A stretch of 64,000 bases of DNA from Orbilia blumenaviensis (lineage: Eukaryota; Ascomycota; Orbiliomycetes; Orbiliales; Orbiliaceae): contig JAVHNS010000006.1 in assembly GCA_036872755.1 (NCBI GenBank), positions 1,984,001 through 2,048,000 on the forward strand, written 5' to 3'. Positions 50,991 through 62,880 of this stretch are shown here, in pieces. The translations under genes were made by a program, and so were the position numbers. Numbering within the stretch: position 1 is the stretch's first letter; each line of letters opens with the position of its first letter. The notes beneath the pieces are model-generated. The model searched no databases and was not told the DNA's origin. It saw only the letters and a list, made by a program, of their open reading frames with translations.

Positions 50991-52104
50991 TTTAGCTTAT
51001 TAAATTATGAAGTAAATATATAACAAAATTAATATTTTTATATTATATATATAAATTTTTTTTTCTTAAGAATTTTTTTTTATAAAAATACAGAAGTTAT
51101 AGTTTTAAGTAAATATTGATTACGGTAAAATTTATATTTATAGTAAGTACAGAAGTTGTGTTTAATTGAATGAAGTTAATTATTTGATTTGGAAGTTTTA
51201 AATAGTTAGAATGTTGAAAGTTGTCAATTTGTATGGGTTGGTAATTAATGATGAATATGATTGTGAATTATAAATTAATATAATTATTTTTAGAATTGTT
51301 TATATTGAAGAACAAGTATGGTTAGGTGTGGGAATTAAAATTGGACTTAGTAGTGAATTATATATGGTTGATGAAGGAGGCAATTTAGTATAAGGTATGG
51401 TTGTAAGGGTTGACGCTGAATGAAGGATTTGGTTGGAAGAACTTAATTTCAAGTATTAAGCCTGGATGAAACGAGTTGGAGAAGTATATATGATTTTTAT
51501 GAATAGTCTAAGCTAAATAGCCTAGTAAGTCTTGAACTATTATGGTACAATAAAGGCAATCTAGGAGGTAATTTATAATTCTTACAGACTAAAAATTAAT
51601 TACAATATAGCTAGTAATTTATACTTCCAATTTATAAATTTTTAAATGGGAAAAAAGGAAAATATTTAATAATAAATTAATAAACTTAGATTTATTTAAA
51701 AATAATTAGAAAGTATATTGTATATTATTAATAATAAAATTTTTAAAGATAAATTACTTAATAAAATTTAAAATTATTATGATATAACTATTAAATTAAT
51801 TTGGATTTAATTAGTGAAGTAATTAGAATATATTATTGAAGAAATAATAGATTAATTATTTTAGGTAGATATTAGGTTGTATTTTGATAATAATGTTTTT
51901 AATATTTTAGTTAACTTGACTTTTATCGGTTATTGGTTAACCAAAAATTTTAAATGAGGTGGCGGTAGAGGTAAGGGCAGAGGTAGAGGTGGAAAAGAAG
52001 GTGGTAGAGGAAACAGATAAGGAGGAGGTAGTAGAGATAGAAATAAAAATAATAAATAATGATTAATAATTGAAAGTAGTATGTAGTTAAAAGTAATTAA
52101 GAAT

Positions 52105-55100
52105 TGTTATTATTGCACTAAACTTGGGTATATTATAAGAGAATGTAGGTTTAGAAAGGTAGTTGAATAGTTAAGAAAATTAGAATAAAATTATTAAGTG
52201 AGTATGGTACTTGTAGAAATGGATAATATTTAAGATGATATTTTAAGCTTAAGAGATGATTTTTTTGAAGGTTTTTTTAATGATAATAAAATAAATAATT
52301 TATTAATTAATATGGTAATTATTAACTAATCAACTAATTTAGTTTTTTGGATATTAGACTCAGAAACCTTTATCTACTTTACTATGGATAAGAAAGATTT
52401 AACGGGATATATTTTGTTTAAAAATTTTATAATTATAATTGTGGTTAATGGATTAATGATAAATACTTATGGTTAAGGTGAAGCATAAATTATATTAGAT
52501 TTAAAAATAAAGGTATACTGGGTATTCAAACTAGTTTAAAAACTGTTATTAATTATAATTTTAGTTTGAAAAAGATATATAATCATTTTTGGCAAAACCT
52601 CACAAATTATAAACTCTGAAGGTAACCTAATAATTGAAATGTATTCAATAAACGGTGGAGTTCAAGCTTTACACATAACTGAAACATTGATTAGTAAATC
52701 AAATAAAACCGAAGATCCAGATCTTAACCTATTCATGTTAGAAGATTTAAAAAATTTAGAAATAATTTTAAAAAAATTTACTATAATTGCAAGATTTATA
52801 TGGTGGTATAACACTTTAAATTATATAAATTATTAAATTTTAATCAATTTATTAACCTTAATAAACTCAATTTTAAAAATAGATTTAAAAAAAATATTGT
52901 AATGTTAAATCTGTATAATGGTAAAAAAAAAGAGAAAATATTATTAAAATAAAAAAATAGTTAAAGGTAATCAACCCTAGAAAATAATTTATTTTGATTA
53001 TTTAGGCATATTACTAATTATTATAAAAGAAATCAAATATTTCATAATTTTCATTGATGATTATTTACAATAAATTTGAATTAAAATAATTAAGTTTATA
53101 ATTAAAATATATAATTGTTTTAATTTATTATTAATTAAAATAGCAGTTATAAAATAGTAAGACAAACCTTTAAGAATGAGAAAATTTAGGAGTGATAATG
53201 GCTTAGTTTACAACAGTAAAAAGTTCAAAAACTTGTTAAAAATAAAAGGTATCAGCTTTAAACTGTTATTTCTGTATAATCAAAACTCCAACAACACCTC
53301 AGAATGATAAATTAACATATTAGTAGTAATTACAACTGTAATACTTCATTAATTAAAATTATTAGTTACTTTTTGAAGGAAAGTTATAATTACAGCTGCA
53401 TATATTAAGAATAGACTCCTTTTAAAAGGGGCATTTAATGGGGTATCTTCTTGGGAAGTTATAAATGGAAAGAAATTAAATTTTTTATATTTAAAATTTT
53501 TCAATTATTTTTGCTGGTATAGAGTGTTAAAAAAATTAAGGTATGGTAAATTCAATAATAGAACTATATTAATTGTATTTTTAAACTATACTAAAAAAAG
53601 TATTATTTTATATAAAGTATATGATGGGGTAGAAGTTAAAATAATAAAAAACCTAGATTAAAAAAAAAATATTTTTCCTAATTTAAAAAAATTAAAAACT
53701 TTGGTTTTAACTAAGTATGATTTTTGATAAAATTAAAAAATTAAATAATTCATAGTTTTAGAAAATTAAATATTAGATGTATAATTAGGTTTGGGAATAG
53801 AAAACATAAAGCTAACTAATAACTTATTTTTTGAAATAACTGAGCCAAAAAAAAATAGCTTAACTAAAAAACTGGAAAAAGATCCTTCAATATAAAATAA
53901 GGTAGTGTTAATAAAAAGCCTGCCCTTAGCAAAATTGGTCGAAAACTTATTAGTACAGGCAGTCAATGGAAGTAACACATTAATAATTATATTTGAACTT
54001 ACAACAAAAATTATTTTTTTAAAGAAAAAGAAAGGCATAACTAAAAACTCAAACTTACAAACCCAATAAAATAAATAAAAAATTTTTATAATAAAGAAAA
54101 AATTTAGGTCTTTAAAATTAATTATAAAATTTGTTTAGACTAGATATGGCTATATAATTAAAATAACAAAAAAATAAATTAATCTAGCATAAGCAGGCAA
54201 GATAAATTTAAAATAAGATTTAAAATTTTATAACAAAATTATAAAAAGAGAAGATTAATAGCAATAAAAATAGGTTATTAAAAAAGAATTAAAATCTCAC
54301 CAAACCAATAAATTATTTTTGTTGGTAAAATTATTAGAATAGGTAAAAACATTAGTAAGTAAATGGGTTTTTAAAATTAAAAAGTTAATAAATAATTGAA
54401 AACAAAGTATAATCAGATACAAAACAAAATTAATAATAAAAAGAGATTTTTAATTTGGCTAAGATCTAGATATATACATATTAATAATTAAATTAATTAT
54501 ATTTTAAATATTTATTATAATTATCACATTTCTTAATTTAGAATTATATTAATTAAATATTAAAACTATTTTCTTATACATCTGTTTAAAAAAAAAAGTT
54601 TATATATAATTATTGAAAGATTATAAAGGTAAAATACTAATTAGTATGAAAAGATCTTACCTAAAACTATATAAAACTTTATATGGTTTAAGATAATCAC
54701 CAAAAACTTGGTATATTGATATAAGTCAAAAATTAAGAAAATTGGGTTTTGAACTTTGTGTAAATAATAAAAATTTATTTATTAATTGAATGTTGAATGC
54801 AATGATATTATTATATATTGATGATATATTAATAGTTGTATTAATTATTAAAATTGTAGAATAGATTAAATGAAATTTGAAAATTAATTATAAAATAATT
54901 GATTTGGGAGAAGTTAAATTCTTTCTAGGAATTTTAATTGAATGTAATTGCAAAGAGTGAATGGTTAAATTATATTAATGGGCTAGTATTGAAATTATAT
55001 TAAAGAGATATGAAATAACTGGTTGTAATGTTGTTAAAACTTTTATAGAAAATAATATTTTTAAAGATTGCGGCGAAGATTTGATTGAAGTAGTTAAAAA

Positions 55101-55715
55101 TTGGTATTAACAATTAATTGGTTAATATATGTATTTGATGGTTTTTATTAGATTTGATTTAGTATTTGTTGTCGGTAGATTTTTATAATTTAGTTTAGTA
55201 TTGAAAATGGGATATGCTGAAGCTGTTTGCTATGTCATAAAATATTTTGAAGGAATTAAAGATTTCTATTTAATGTTGGGAGGAAAAGTAAAATTTGAAT
55301 TGATAAAATATTTAGATTTAGATTAGATAAAAAATATTGATGATTGTAAATCTACTGGAGGTTACTTATGATTCCTAGGAAAAAATTTTCTAATGTAGAA
55401 ATCTAAAAAATAAACTATGGTGGTTATAGGCACTTAATATGCTGAATATATAGTTGCATTTAAAACTGTTAAGGATATAATATGGGTTAAACGGGTCCTG
55501 ACTGCATTAGGTATACGATCAGATATATAGATTAATTTTTACATAAACAACAAAGCAGCTAAATGCCTGATAACGAATTTTAAAAATCATAATCAAATGA
55601 AGTATGTTGATGTTTGTTTTCATATAATTAAAAATCTATATAACTGAAAATACTTTACAGTCAAGTACGTAATTTTAGTTGATAATACAGCAAACATACT
55701 TACTAAATTATTAAA
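52105..55715 (+). pseudogene. Degenerate copia gag-pol
   Basis: Motifs seen through many stops: zinc knuckle Cys-x2-Cys-x4-Tyr-x4-Cys at 52105-52146, where the expected His is Tyr; protease WILDS at 52348-52362, where the next codon is GAA instead of the expected Gly; integrase core FIIFIDDY at about 53044-53068 and RSDNG at about 53193; RT start KWVFKIKK at about 54362; RT active site YIDD at 54814-54825; RNase H KSTGGYLWFLG near 55348-55380; and the final DNTANILTK near 55681. The changes at the His and Gly codons are the transitions RIP would give. The order protease-integrase-RT-RH defines the Ty1/copia type. Gag upstream of 52.1 kb is too altered to delimit. Confidence 0.85.
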
Positions 55716-56211
55716 AAAACCACTATTTTAATTTTATTTATTTTTTCTTAATTTTTATTAAGAATAGGTAGTATTTTTTTTCTAAATTAACTATTATTTT
55801 TATTTAAGAAGGTGTTTTTTTTATAAATTAAAAAAGTTTTTAATAAGATTGCTTAAGAAAATCTACAATCATAACACTTAGTGGGAGAAGAATTACGATC
55901 ACTATGATAAAACGAAATATTATAAATCAAAAATTTTTAATTTCTATTTAATATTTAATTACACAAATTATGCAACCAAAACTATGAAAAAAACAAAAAA
56001 ATCTCCAACCACCTCAAATTAAACATATAAAATTAAAAATACCAAAAACAAAATAAAAAAAACCAACAAAAAAATTTAATTGAAAAACATATACACCAAA
56101 AATTTAATCTGAATTAGAAATTATGACTGTGCTACCATCACTCAACCTACCGTCAATATCATTATCATTATAGGTAGTCTAAGTATTATAATCAACAATC
56201 TAGTTATCATT

Positions 56212-57138
56212 AAATCACCATTTCAATTTAATAGATTTCAACCAAGTAGAAATTATGGTTAGTATAACAACTTTTACAACATCAATCCTCTCTCTACCGA
56301 AGACTTTTTTTTTATCAAAATCAGAATTATTATTAGTTACGGTATCTTCAAACTCTGATTGGTTAAAAATCCCAGACATTTTAACTAAAGTTTTTTTATT
56401 GTCAAAAATAAAATTAACCTTAGTATCATACTTCTCATTCGATAGAAACTTAAACAATTGATTTTTATTAAATTCATTTTTTGTTTTATTATTTTTAAGA
56501 TAAAAATCCTTCAGTTAAGCTTCAAAACTAGATTCAAAATCAAACTCTTCACTAATAACATTCTGAACTAGACCCTTAATCTCCTCTGGCTAAGTATCAA
56601 CTTCAGAACAAAAATTAGATACAATCATAGTAACATCCTCAGACTCAAAATCAGAATCAAAACTAGAATCAGAACTGGATCCTGAACTAGACTCTAAGCT
56701 GGTGTCAAAAGAAAATTCAGAGCTAAACTCTTCTTCAATACCAGAAATTTTTAAAACCATTTTCCCAACCATTTTCTTAATCATCTTCTTAGCAGTCTTT
56801 AAAGTAATCTTTCTAAAAAACTTTTTTTTTAAATTACAAACTACTAAGGTTTTTTAATGAAACTTCTTATTGGTTGAATTTTCGTACTTAGAAAGAAAAC
56901 AATCACTATCACACTCAAACAATTATTCAATCAAACTTTTTACTTTTTAGGCACAACAGAATCTTTTTGATTTAAAATAAAAATAAACCCAGATAATCAC
57001 ATCATTACACATTCTACAATCATAAATACAATTACCACAAACTTTATCACTCTCCTCAAAAAAATCTTTACATAAATTAAAAAAACCTTTACCCTCAAAA
57101 CAAACCTAACAAGCAATAATAGCTTTTGACCCCATCAT
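56212..57138 (-). pseudogene. Antisense Cys-rich accessory frame of the retrotransposon
   Basis: On the strand opposite to pol, one frame runs from ATG 57138 to TGA at 56212-56214 (308 codons). The two uninterrupted pieces at 56784-56590 and 56457-56215 and everything between share this frame. Six internal stops are all TAG or TAA, each explicable as CAG or CAA hit at CpA; the final TGA is not of that kind and may be the true stop. The N-terminal 50 codons hold a Cys-rich cluster (VCGNCIYDCRMCND and neighbours), perhaps zinc-binding; the middle is Ser/Asp/Glu-rich (SGSSSDSSFDSDFESED). I recognise no family. It could be an accessory gene of the element or host DNA captured by it. Confidence 0.5.
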
Positions 57139-57296
57139 TTGAATTAACCAAGTTAAAAAAATAATTAACAAACCAATTAATCAAAAAACAAATTTAATTA
57201 CTTACCCTGCTTGACAAACATATCATATAATCACTAACATAGCTAGCCATAAGAAATATTTTCACGAAAATACACTCAAAAATAACCTTTTATCTA

Positions 57297-57428
57297 AAAC
57301 AACAACTCAAGCTCCTTCTCACTAAACTTGCACCCCAGCCAGTGAATCAGCTCCCAGCATGGAGTAGGTTTTTTCACCTTCTTAGCACTAAAAGCCTCAA
57401 AAGCCGACCCAAAGCATTTAAATGGCAT
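57297..57428 (-). other. Second short antisense open frame near the 3' LTR
   Basis: ATG 57428 opens 43 codons (MPFKCFGSAFEAFSAKKVKK, then PCWELIHWLGCKF) to a TAG that may be a mutated CAG. This stretch is much less RIP-altered than its surroundings. It may be an upstream exon or a separate ORF of the antisense unit: a good GTAAGT donor (minus strand, about 57206) and a TTAG (about 57110) between the two could be an intron. Unproven. Confidence 0.3.
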
Positions 57429-57773
57429 TATCTTCGCAATAAGATAACTATACAACTAACACACATACAAAAAAGTCATTTTAAACTATTTAAAGATTTT
57501 AATAATGTCTAACGTATAACCGGGTAAATATGCGGTCACCAAAGACATATTTAGTTATTTAAGAAAATTGATAGTTAACTAGTTAATAAAATTATAAAGA
57601 AAAAAAAAAAAAATTGAATTCGGCTCAACAAAGAATTATTTATATACCCCCCTAAAGGGCCCTCTCCAGATCAACACTTTAAATTAATTAAAAATTGATT
57701 TAAAAATATGAAATTAAAACCAGCAAAAAAGCTAATTAATATACAAAATTAAAGCAACCTGGTTTAATGAGAA

Positions 57774-58017
57774 TATCAAAATATAAAGATCACTAGCCAC
57801 CATTGTAAGCCTCATACAGTGGGTCCAATAGCACATAACCGCTAGTTTCATATTTACGAAAACTCATCAATCAAAGTAAAAACTCTGCAAAGAATTAAAC
57901 CTCTATCAAAGGAATACTAGTTATCTTCTTATATATAATAGACAGGATTGAAGCCGTACTGCGGTTCGAGAGAATAATCAAGTTATCAATCTACAAGCGC
58001 ATAGCTAGATTTCAACA
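57774..58017 (+). repeat. 3' LTR (244 bp)
   Basis: Begins TATC (TGTC after a G-to-A change) and ends CAACA. It is preceded by the purine stretch AATGAGAA, a relic polypurine tract, and followed by the right GTTGT duplication (58018-58022). Confidence 0.92.
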
Positions 58018-58022
58018 GTTGT

Positions 58023-58352
58023 TAATATAATTTGCAACAAACCTGGTTGCATTGCGTGCTACATCGCGGCGAACGAAAGCGGGCCTGAGCATTGATACTG
58101 TCCCACCACCACGCTATGGAACATAACTAGCTGCTTCGGATAGCCGAGGACTAGCCTCCATCTAGTGAAGAAATAGTTAGGAGTAACGTTTAGTTTCTAT
58201 GATTTACAGCTTATAAGCAGGCACAGAGTAATATCAAAGTAAGTACCACGACCAAAATTGTAAAAGTTGGGGGCATTGAATAAACAATAATATCAAATTC
58301 AAATATAATAGACCAAGATATAATTCTATTACACCAATCACCTCAACCACCT
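58023..58352. other. Host spacer split from the FMO gene by the insertion
   Basis: Normal-composition sequence between the element and the 3' end of the HET gene. Before insertion it would have joined 50669-50732, making a spacer of about 394 bases that presumably held the FMO promoter. Confidence 0.6.
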
Positions 58353-61300
58353 CTACTGGTATCTTGAATGCAAAGGATGCCGCGGAGGCGGAGTCCGGCA
58401 TCTGGTGTTTTCTGGTGGGAAGAACACCGCTGTTGGAACGCGACGGTATTTCCAAGGCACATCAACATCATCTTCTTCATCAAGGTCCGGATCTGGAACC
58501 ATGTCAATCGTATTATTATCCACAAAGTGGAAATACCTAGATTTCCATTTAGGAGAATCGTCAACTAGGCCAAATGTCAGCGAGGCATTCATATTTTGTA
58601 CGTAGTGGTGAAGAAATGTACTAATATACCATTAAGCTCTCGGACTATATCACAATCAATCTCGCGGTTAGAATATTGTGACAATTGATTCTCTATATCC
58701 TCGGCACGAAATACGGGAGAACCAGCGGGTAGCCCTCCCTGAGCTCTTGTGAGTCTAGTTGCCATTATTTCGACCTGTTCTGGCTGGTGGAAGAGATGAA
58801 GTTCATATTGCCCATTCGGGAATATGCCTAAGAAAATAAAATCGTGTTAAGGGAATTAGTTTCTGCAATTAGAGCCATACCATCAATCATCCCGGTGGCT
58901 TCAAGCTCCCAAATTAGCACTTACAAGCCCATATCCCCTGGTAAGGACGAGTGTCGTTCGATTCGATATTTTCTTTGCTAATCCCTGAGTAGGTGAACGT
59001 ATCGTTGCTAAATTCCAGCAGGAATGAGTGTTCTGGATATTCAATTGCCTTCCGTTGAGTAGCTCTACTGCGGCGTTCTACTCTTTCCGTAGAAGGTATT
59101 GATGGAGGAGGCCAACGTTGCCCCACACCGATACGGCTATATAATGGTGTCTCCAGTGACCACTCTTTAGAGACATTCGCAATGAGCCCTTTACTAGAGA
59201 TCACGAAGCAAGGTGTCGTCTTCAAGGCACCTTTTACTCTCTCACTCTCTGGATCGTAGGTTACCTCAACCGTATGCATGGCGACTTCAAGGAAGTGCCC
59301 AAAAGAAACCCGCTCCTTGATCCGCTTGGGAACAAATAATTCACCATTGATGCGGTCCGCTATCCAAACCTGCTCATTCCAGTTCAATATATCCTGTATG
59401 ACACGTTGGGATCTGGGAACATGAGCGAGGGGTCGCAAGTTGGTTGACGTATTAGACTCGGGGAAGTCATCAAGGGATCCTATAATGAACGATGCCATGT
59501 TACTTTTTGAAAGAATGTGCTTCTCATGGAAATTCCTGTCGCCCACCACTCGAACGCTACCAATATAACGGCATGCTAAAACTTCACCCACAGAATGATT
59601 CTCAAGGGAAGCAGCTGCAGAGGCAACAGGCTCGTTCTCCCCAACAGTTGCTACCAGTAAGGCAACTGTGGGCGTTAACTCCAAAAGGAGGCAATTTTGC
59701 CATGCTTTTTCAAGCGTAGCCTCAATTTTGAACGATCTAGAAGGATGAGTCGAGGATGGTATGATACGGTGCTGAAGAATATCTTCTTTGGTAACCCTCC
59801 GATACCATGTGAGTGATGATAATTTCAGCGTGCCATTATTGATAATAGCCTGGTGTGTTTTCTCGTGGAAATCACTCGGTGGAGAAGCTGGCATATCGTA
59901 AAGAAATTTCGGGCACCAAGACCAAGGCCCTGATTCCTCCATTGGCGTTTTATCATGCACCAGACTGACGGGATTAATATATTTTAGCTTCTGGCAGATC
60001 TTTTTAGTGATGTCTGCCGCAGTTTCAGTGTATTTGACCTCAACGCCAGCGAGCAGTCCAGCAATAATCATGCGATCTCGAGACCAGGATGTACTTCGCG
60101 GTTGTAAGACCGCTAAAAGATCGCTAACGTTCTGAATGATATCTGTATTTTCGACAAACCCCATATCACCCGCCCTCTTAACGGGCTGGCGAAGGCGACG
60201 AATGATAGTTGACGCAATCCAATGGCCTCGGGAACACTTAGCCGGATCCTTTGCAAGTACTTCTTCGTCAAGGTCCTTAAGAATTGGCTCATAGGTATCG
60301 CTCCCAGGTTTCTTAAATATCACTTTGATCTTCCGCGACATAATACACTCTAGTGCCGTCCAGCCACGAGTGAACCAAGGCGAAAGAATTACCGCGAGGC
60401 ATGGGGTGCCATCATCTGCCCATTCGAAGCCGGCCAAGTACCTGTCGTGGAGAACAGTATACTGGGCATGAGAATAATTATTGTGCATATCGTTAATAGC
60501 CACGCGCCGGAATTCAGGGTTAGTAGGAATCGAGATGGTATCCCACCATATGCCTTGACATTCAAGCCTTCTCGCTATTCTGGCGAAGTACTCAAATAGA
60601 CAACGGTTGACCCTCCCAACGGGCTCCAGCCCAATGCCAGTACCATCTGACCAAACGTGGGATATTGCGATATACTTTGCATCTCTAAGAACCTGGAACG
60701 GCGTATCAATGGACCACACGGTGCCACTCCCAGATTCTATCGATGCCTCAAGAAGTGATGGTTCAAAATACAGTTTAGTCATCCTACAGTCGGTGTCTGA
60801 TTCAGGACATTTATGATGCTGTTTCACTCTCGTAGCGTCAAGTGAAATAAAATCGCACTGCTCCGGGGTGCAGCTTTCGTGGCCGGGATGCTGAAGTTGA
60901 GGGTGTCGTTCACCCCGAGATAAGGCGATAAGAGAAGGTATATCTTGCTCCGCTCTCTCGCTCACTAGACTGATATTCCATAACCGATTCAAACAGATGT
61001 TGCCTGACGCCTTCTTGATCGCGTCCGCAACTGCTCCGGCTGCAATCTTGGTAGGTATGATCCCTTTCCTCCATCCTTCACCAAATATATCCGGGTTTTT
61101 CCCGAAATGTATCTGGACTGTAACGGCCCAGTACATGATTTCGCAGATCGGGAAGAGGTCGATGGTATTCGTATGATTAAAATCATCGTCAGTGAAATAA
61201 GTGCCAGTGACAGGAATTAGATTTGCCCGCATGGTACTATCCAAAATCCAATAGAAGCAATGTATAGCACTTGAAAGGTTGTTGAAGGCAGCGGTATCTC

Positions 61301-61828
61301 TATCCTCCAGGGCCACAGACTGCTGACAAGCGATAACTTGTAAAACCCAATCACGGAATGGACCCCATTGGGTTTCTGGAACGACATTCTTCTCCTCTAG
61401 ATGCTTGAGGTTCCGCACACACTCGGCCTTGTTACAGGCATATATTTTGAAGACCTTACAAGCGGCTGCAAGATGGTTCAAAATTGGCCAGTTGCTCTCC
61501 CTTTCAGTTGTCCTTGAGACGTTAGCCCACTTGTGTTGGCCGAGGTTCCGGCATTGACTCCCCTCATTATTGCCTGAAGGAGATGGGACTACAAGTGGTT
61601 CTACCAGATCGAGGCCGGCTAGTACGAACTGTGGGGATTCCCAAAGTCTGGAGGTAAGATCAGATGCCTATATTGCAAAGGGGGTCAGGCTTAAATTTAC
61701 GCTCGAGATATTTTAAGGTCAAAGTTGATTCTGGACAGGCTTGGATACCAACCATATTTGCTAAGTACTCGAGTGCTCAAGAATTTATATGCCCAAATAA
61801 CGGGCCCTGAGAATCGACCTCGGGGCAT
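58353..61828 (-). CDS. HET-domain (heterokaryon incompatibility) protein
   Basis: Model: exons 61828-61769, 61667-58925, 58827-58630, 58564-58353; about 1,070 residues. The large exon and the two 3' introns are well supported (GTAAGT and GTATAT donors, phase kept); the first exon is uncertain, because the ATAG at 61668 is a clear acceptor in the open frame but the upstream ATG and its GTACTT donor were chosen only by phase. The HET motifs are in order: YIAISHVWSDGTG (about 346-358), GIWWDTISIPTNPEFRRVAI (about 385-405), HAQYTVLHDRYLAG, and WFTRGWTALE (about 447-456). HET proteins trigger cell death after fusion of incompatible hyphae and are polymorphic. The long C-terminal half has no domain I recognise and ends Pro/Arg-rich. 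It has no RIP damage despite the adjacent element. No NACHT or other partner domain is visible. Confidence 0.87.
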
Positions 61829-62112
61829 TATGATGATATATAGAGGATCCCGTGGGGAAATATAAGTTTTATTACCCCGCCAGGCATAAACTTGCCGGAT
61901 AGAGACTGTGGTGCTATAGCACTAGCCTGCTCCAAACTTGAGTCTTTTGAAGGTATTCAATCATACCTTGACTGTGTATTGGCCCTACGCCCCAATTAAT
62001 TGGTTCTCATTTCATGCACCTAAGATGCATGCCAAAAATGTTACAGGGTACCTAGTTCCGGCATCGTTTGTTTATAGTAGTTGCCCTATTGTGTTCAATG
62101 CAATGTTACCGC
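61829..62112. other. Intergenic spacer
   Basis: Upstream side of the HET gene; no gene seen. Confidence 0.4.
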
Positions 62113-62880
62113 TCAGATATTCATTTTACTACCCATTTTGCTGTCGTGCAGCATCCAGCCTTTCTTCTGATATTCTAGATTCTCCGCCCTCTGGCCAAAG
62201 CACTTTCGCAACTTCCTTTCCATCATATTTAACCAGCGGCGAGTTGAGGCGGATTTGACATAGGCTCCGATGTTAGCACCCGGTAGAATGGTTCCTTCTA
62301 TGAACCGGGCCAAGGCACAGATATCGTGATTACCAGCCTGTGTGGGGTATCCTACGCTCGGGAAGGCACCCATAAGCTCTCCACTTTAGAAAGCTTGCTA
62401 TCGCCTCTTGGTAGACCCCGACCGTCATCTCGAGCCTCCACATAAACACTGTTGCATTACGAATATCCTCGTATCCGAAATCTTCGAGAAGTATCTGACC
62501 TAGCAAGAGCTGCGTTAACTGCGCTCGATATTACGCTTCGAAACCCTGTTAAGGCAATATACAGGGTTTCGGTAGAATAGTACAGGGACATTAAATTCTC
62601 TGGATCGTCCGGGCCACCAACGGCGCAATTGGCTTGTCAAGCGGTCTTGAACACCCCGGCTTCTTAGAGAATACTCCTAAGGATGTGCGCATTTTGTTCG
62701 AGATATAATTCGCAGTCCCAGAGAGATACCCTGACTTGTTCGGCGGCGATGTGAACGGGTTTTGTAAAAAGACATGTGCAAGGCATATAAAAAGCCTTCT
62801 ACTAGTAGTTGGTATCTCCATCTTGAGAAGCTCCTTCACGTTGAACAGAAATCATATTATTGGGCCAGAATCGCAGCGTG
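62113..62880 (-). pseudogene. Decayed unrecognised coding remnant
   Basis: Minus-strand coding-like sequence in pieces. At about 62550-62333 a frame reads LTQLLLGQILLEDFGYEDIR and VFMWRLEMTVGVYQEAIASF; it then stops, while an overlapping frame continues as NHDICALARFIEGTILPGAN to a TGA at 62113. The switch suggests a frameshift near 62340; no intron of workable size fits. A third open piece, 62839-62591 (PTTSRRLFICLAHVFLQNPF), lies upstream and may belong to the same relic. I do not recognise a family. Confidence 0.3.

Larger units (their letters stand above)
50733..58017 (+). mobile_element. Full-length Ty1/copia LTR retrotransposon, inactivated by RIP
   Basis: The 7,285-bp element is bounded by two 244-bp LTRs (50733-50976, 57774-58017) and the 5-bp duplication GTTGT. 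The internal part is extremely AT-rich, with C nearly absent in some blocks and G in others, as expected for C-to-T changes on alternate strands. Domain relics appear in copia order on the plus strand: gag zinc knuckle, protease, integrase, reverse transcriptase, RNase H. A further 2 kb between the RNase H end and the 3' LTR holds an antisense reading frame. No frame is intact, so the copy is dead. LTR differences look by eye to be all transitions with no indels, so divergence reflects RIP more than age. Confidence 0.93.

Noticed and set aside
50733..58017. The AT-rich block as a centromere, mitochondrial insertion or virus-derived sequence
   Set aside because: Matched 244-bp LTRs, a target duplication and ordered copia motifs explain it fully.
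58914..58924. HET protein ending at WACKC
   Set aside because: The stop comes from reading through a perfect GTAAGT donor; splicing to 58827 and 58564 extends the frame to a better-supported end at 58353.
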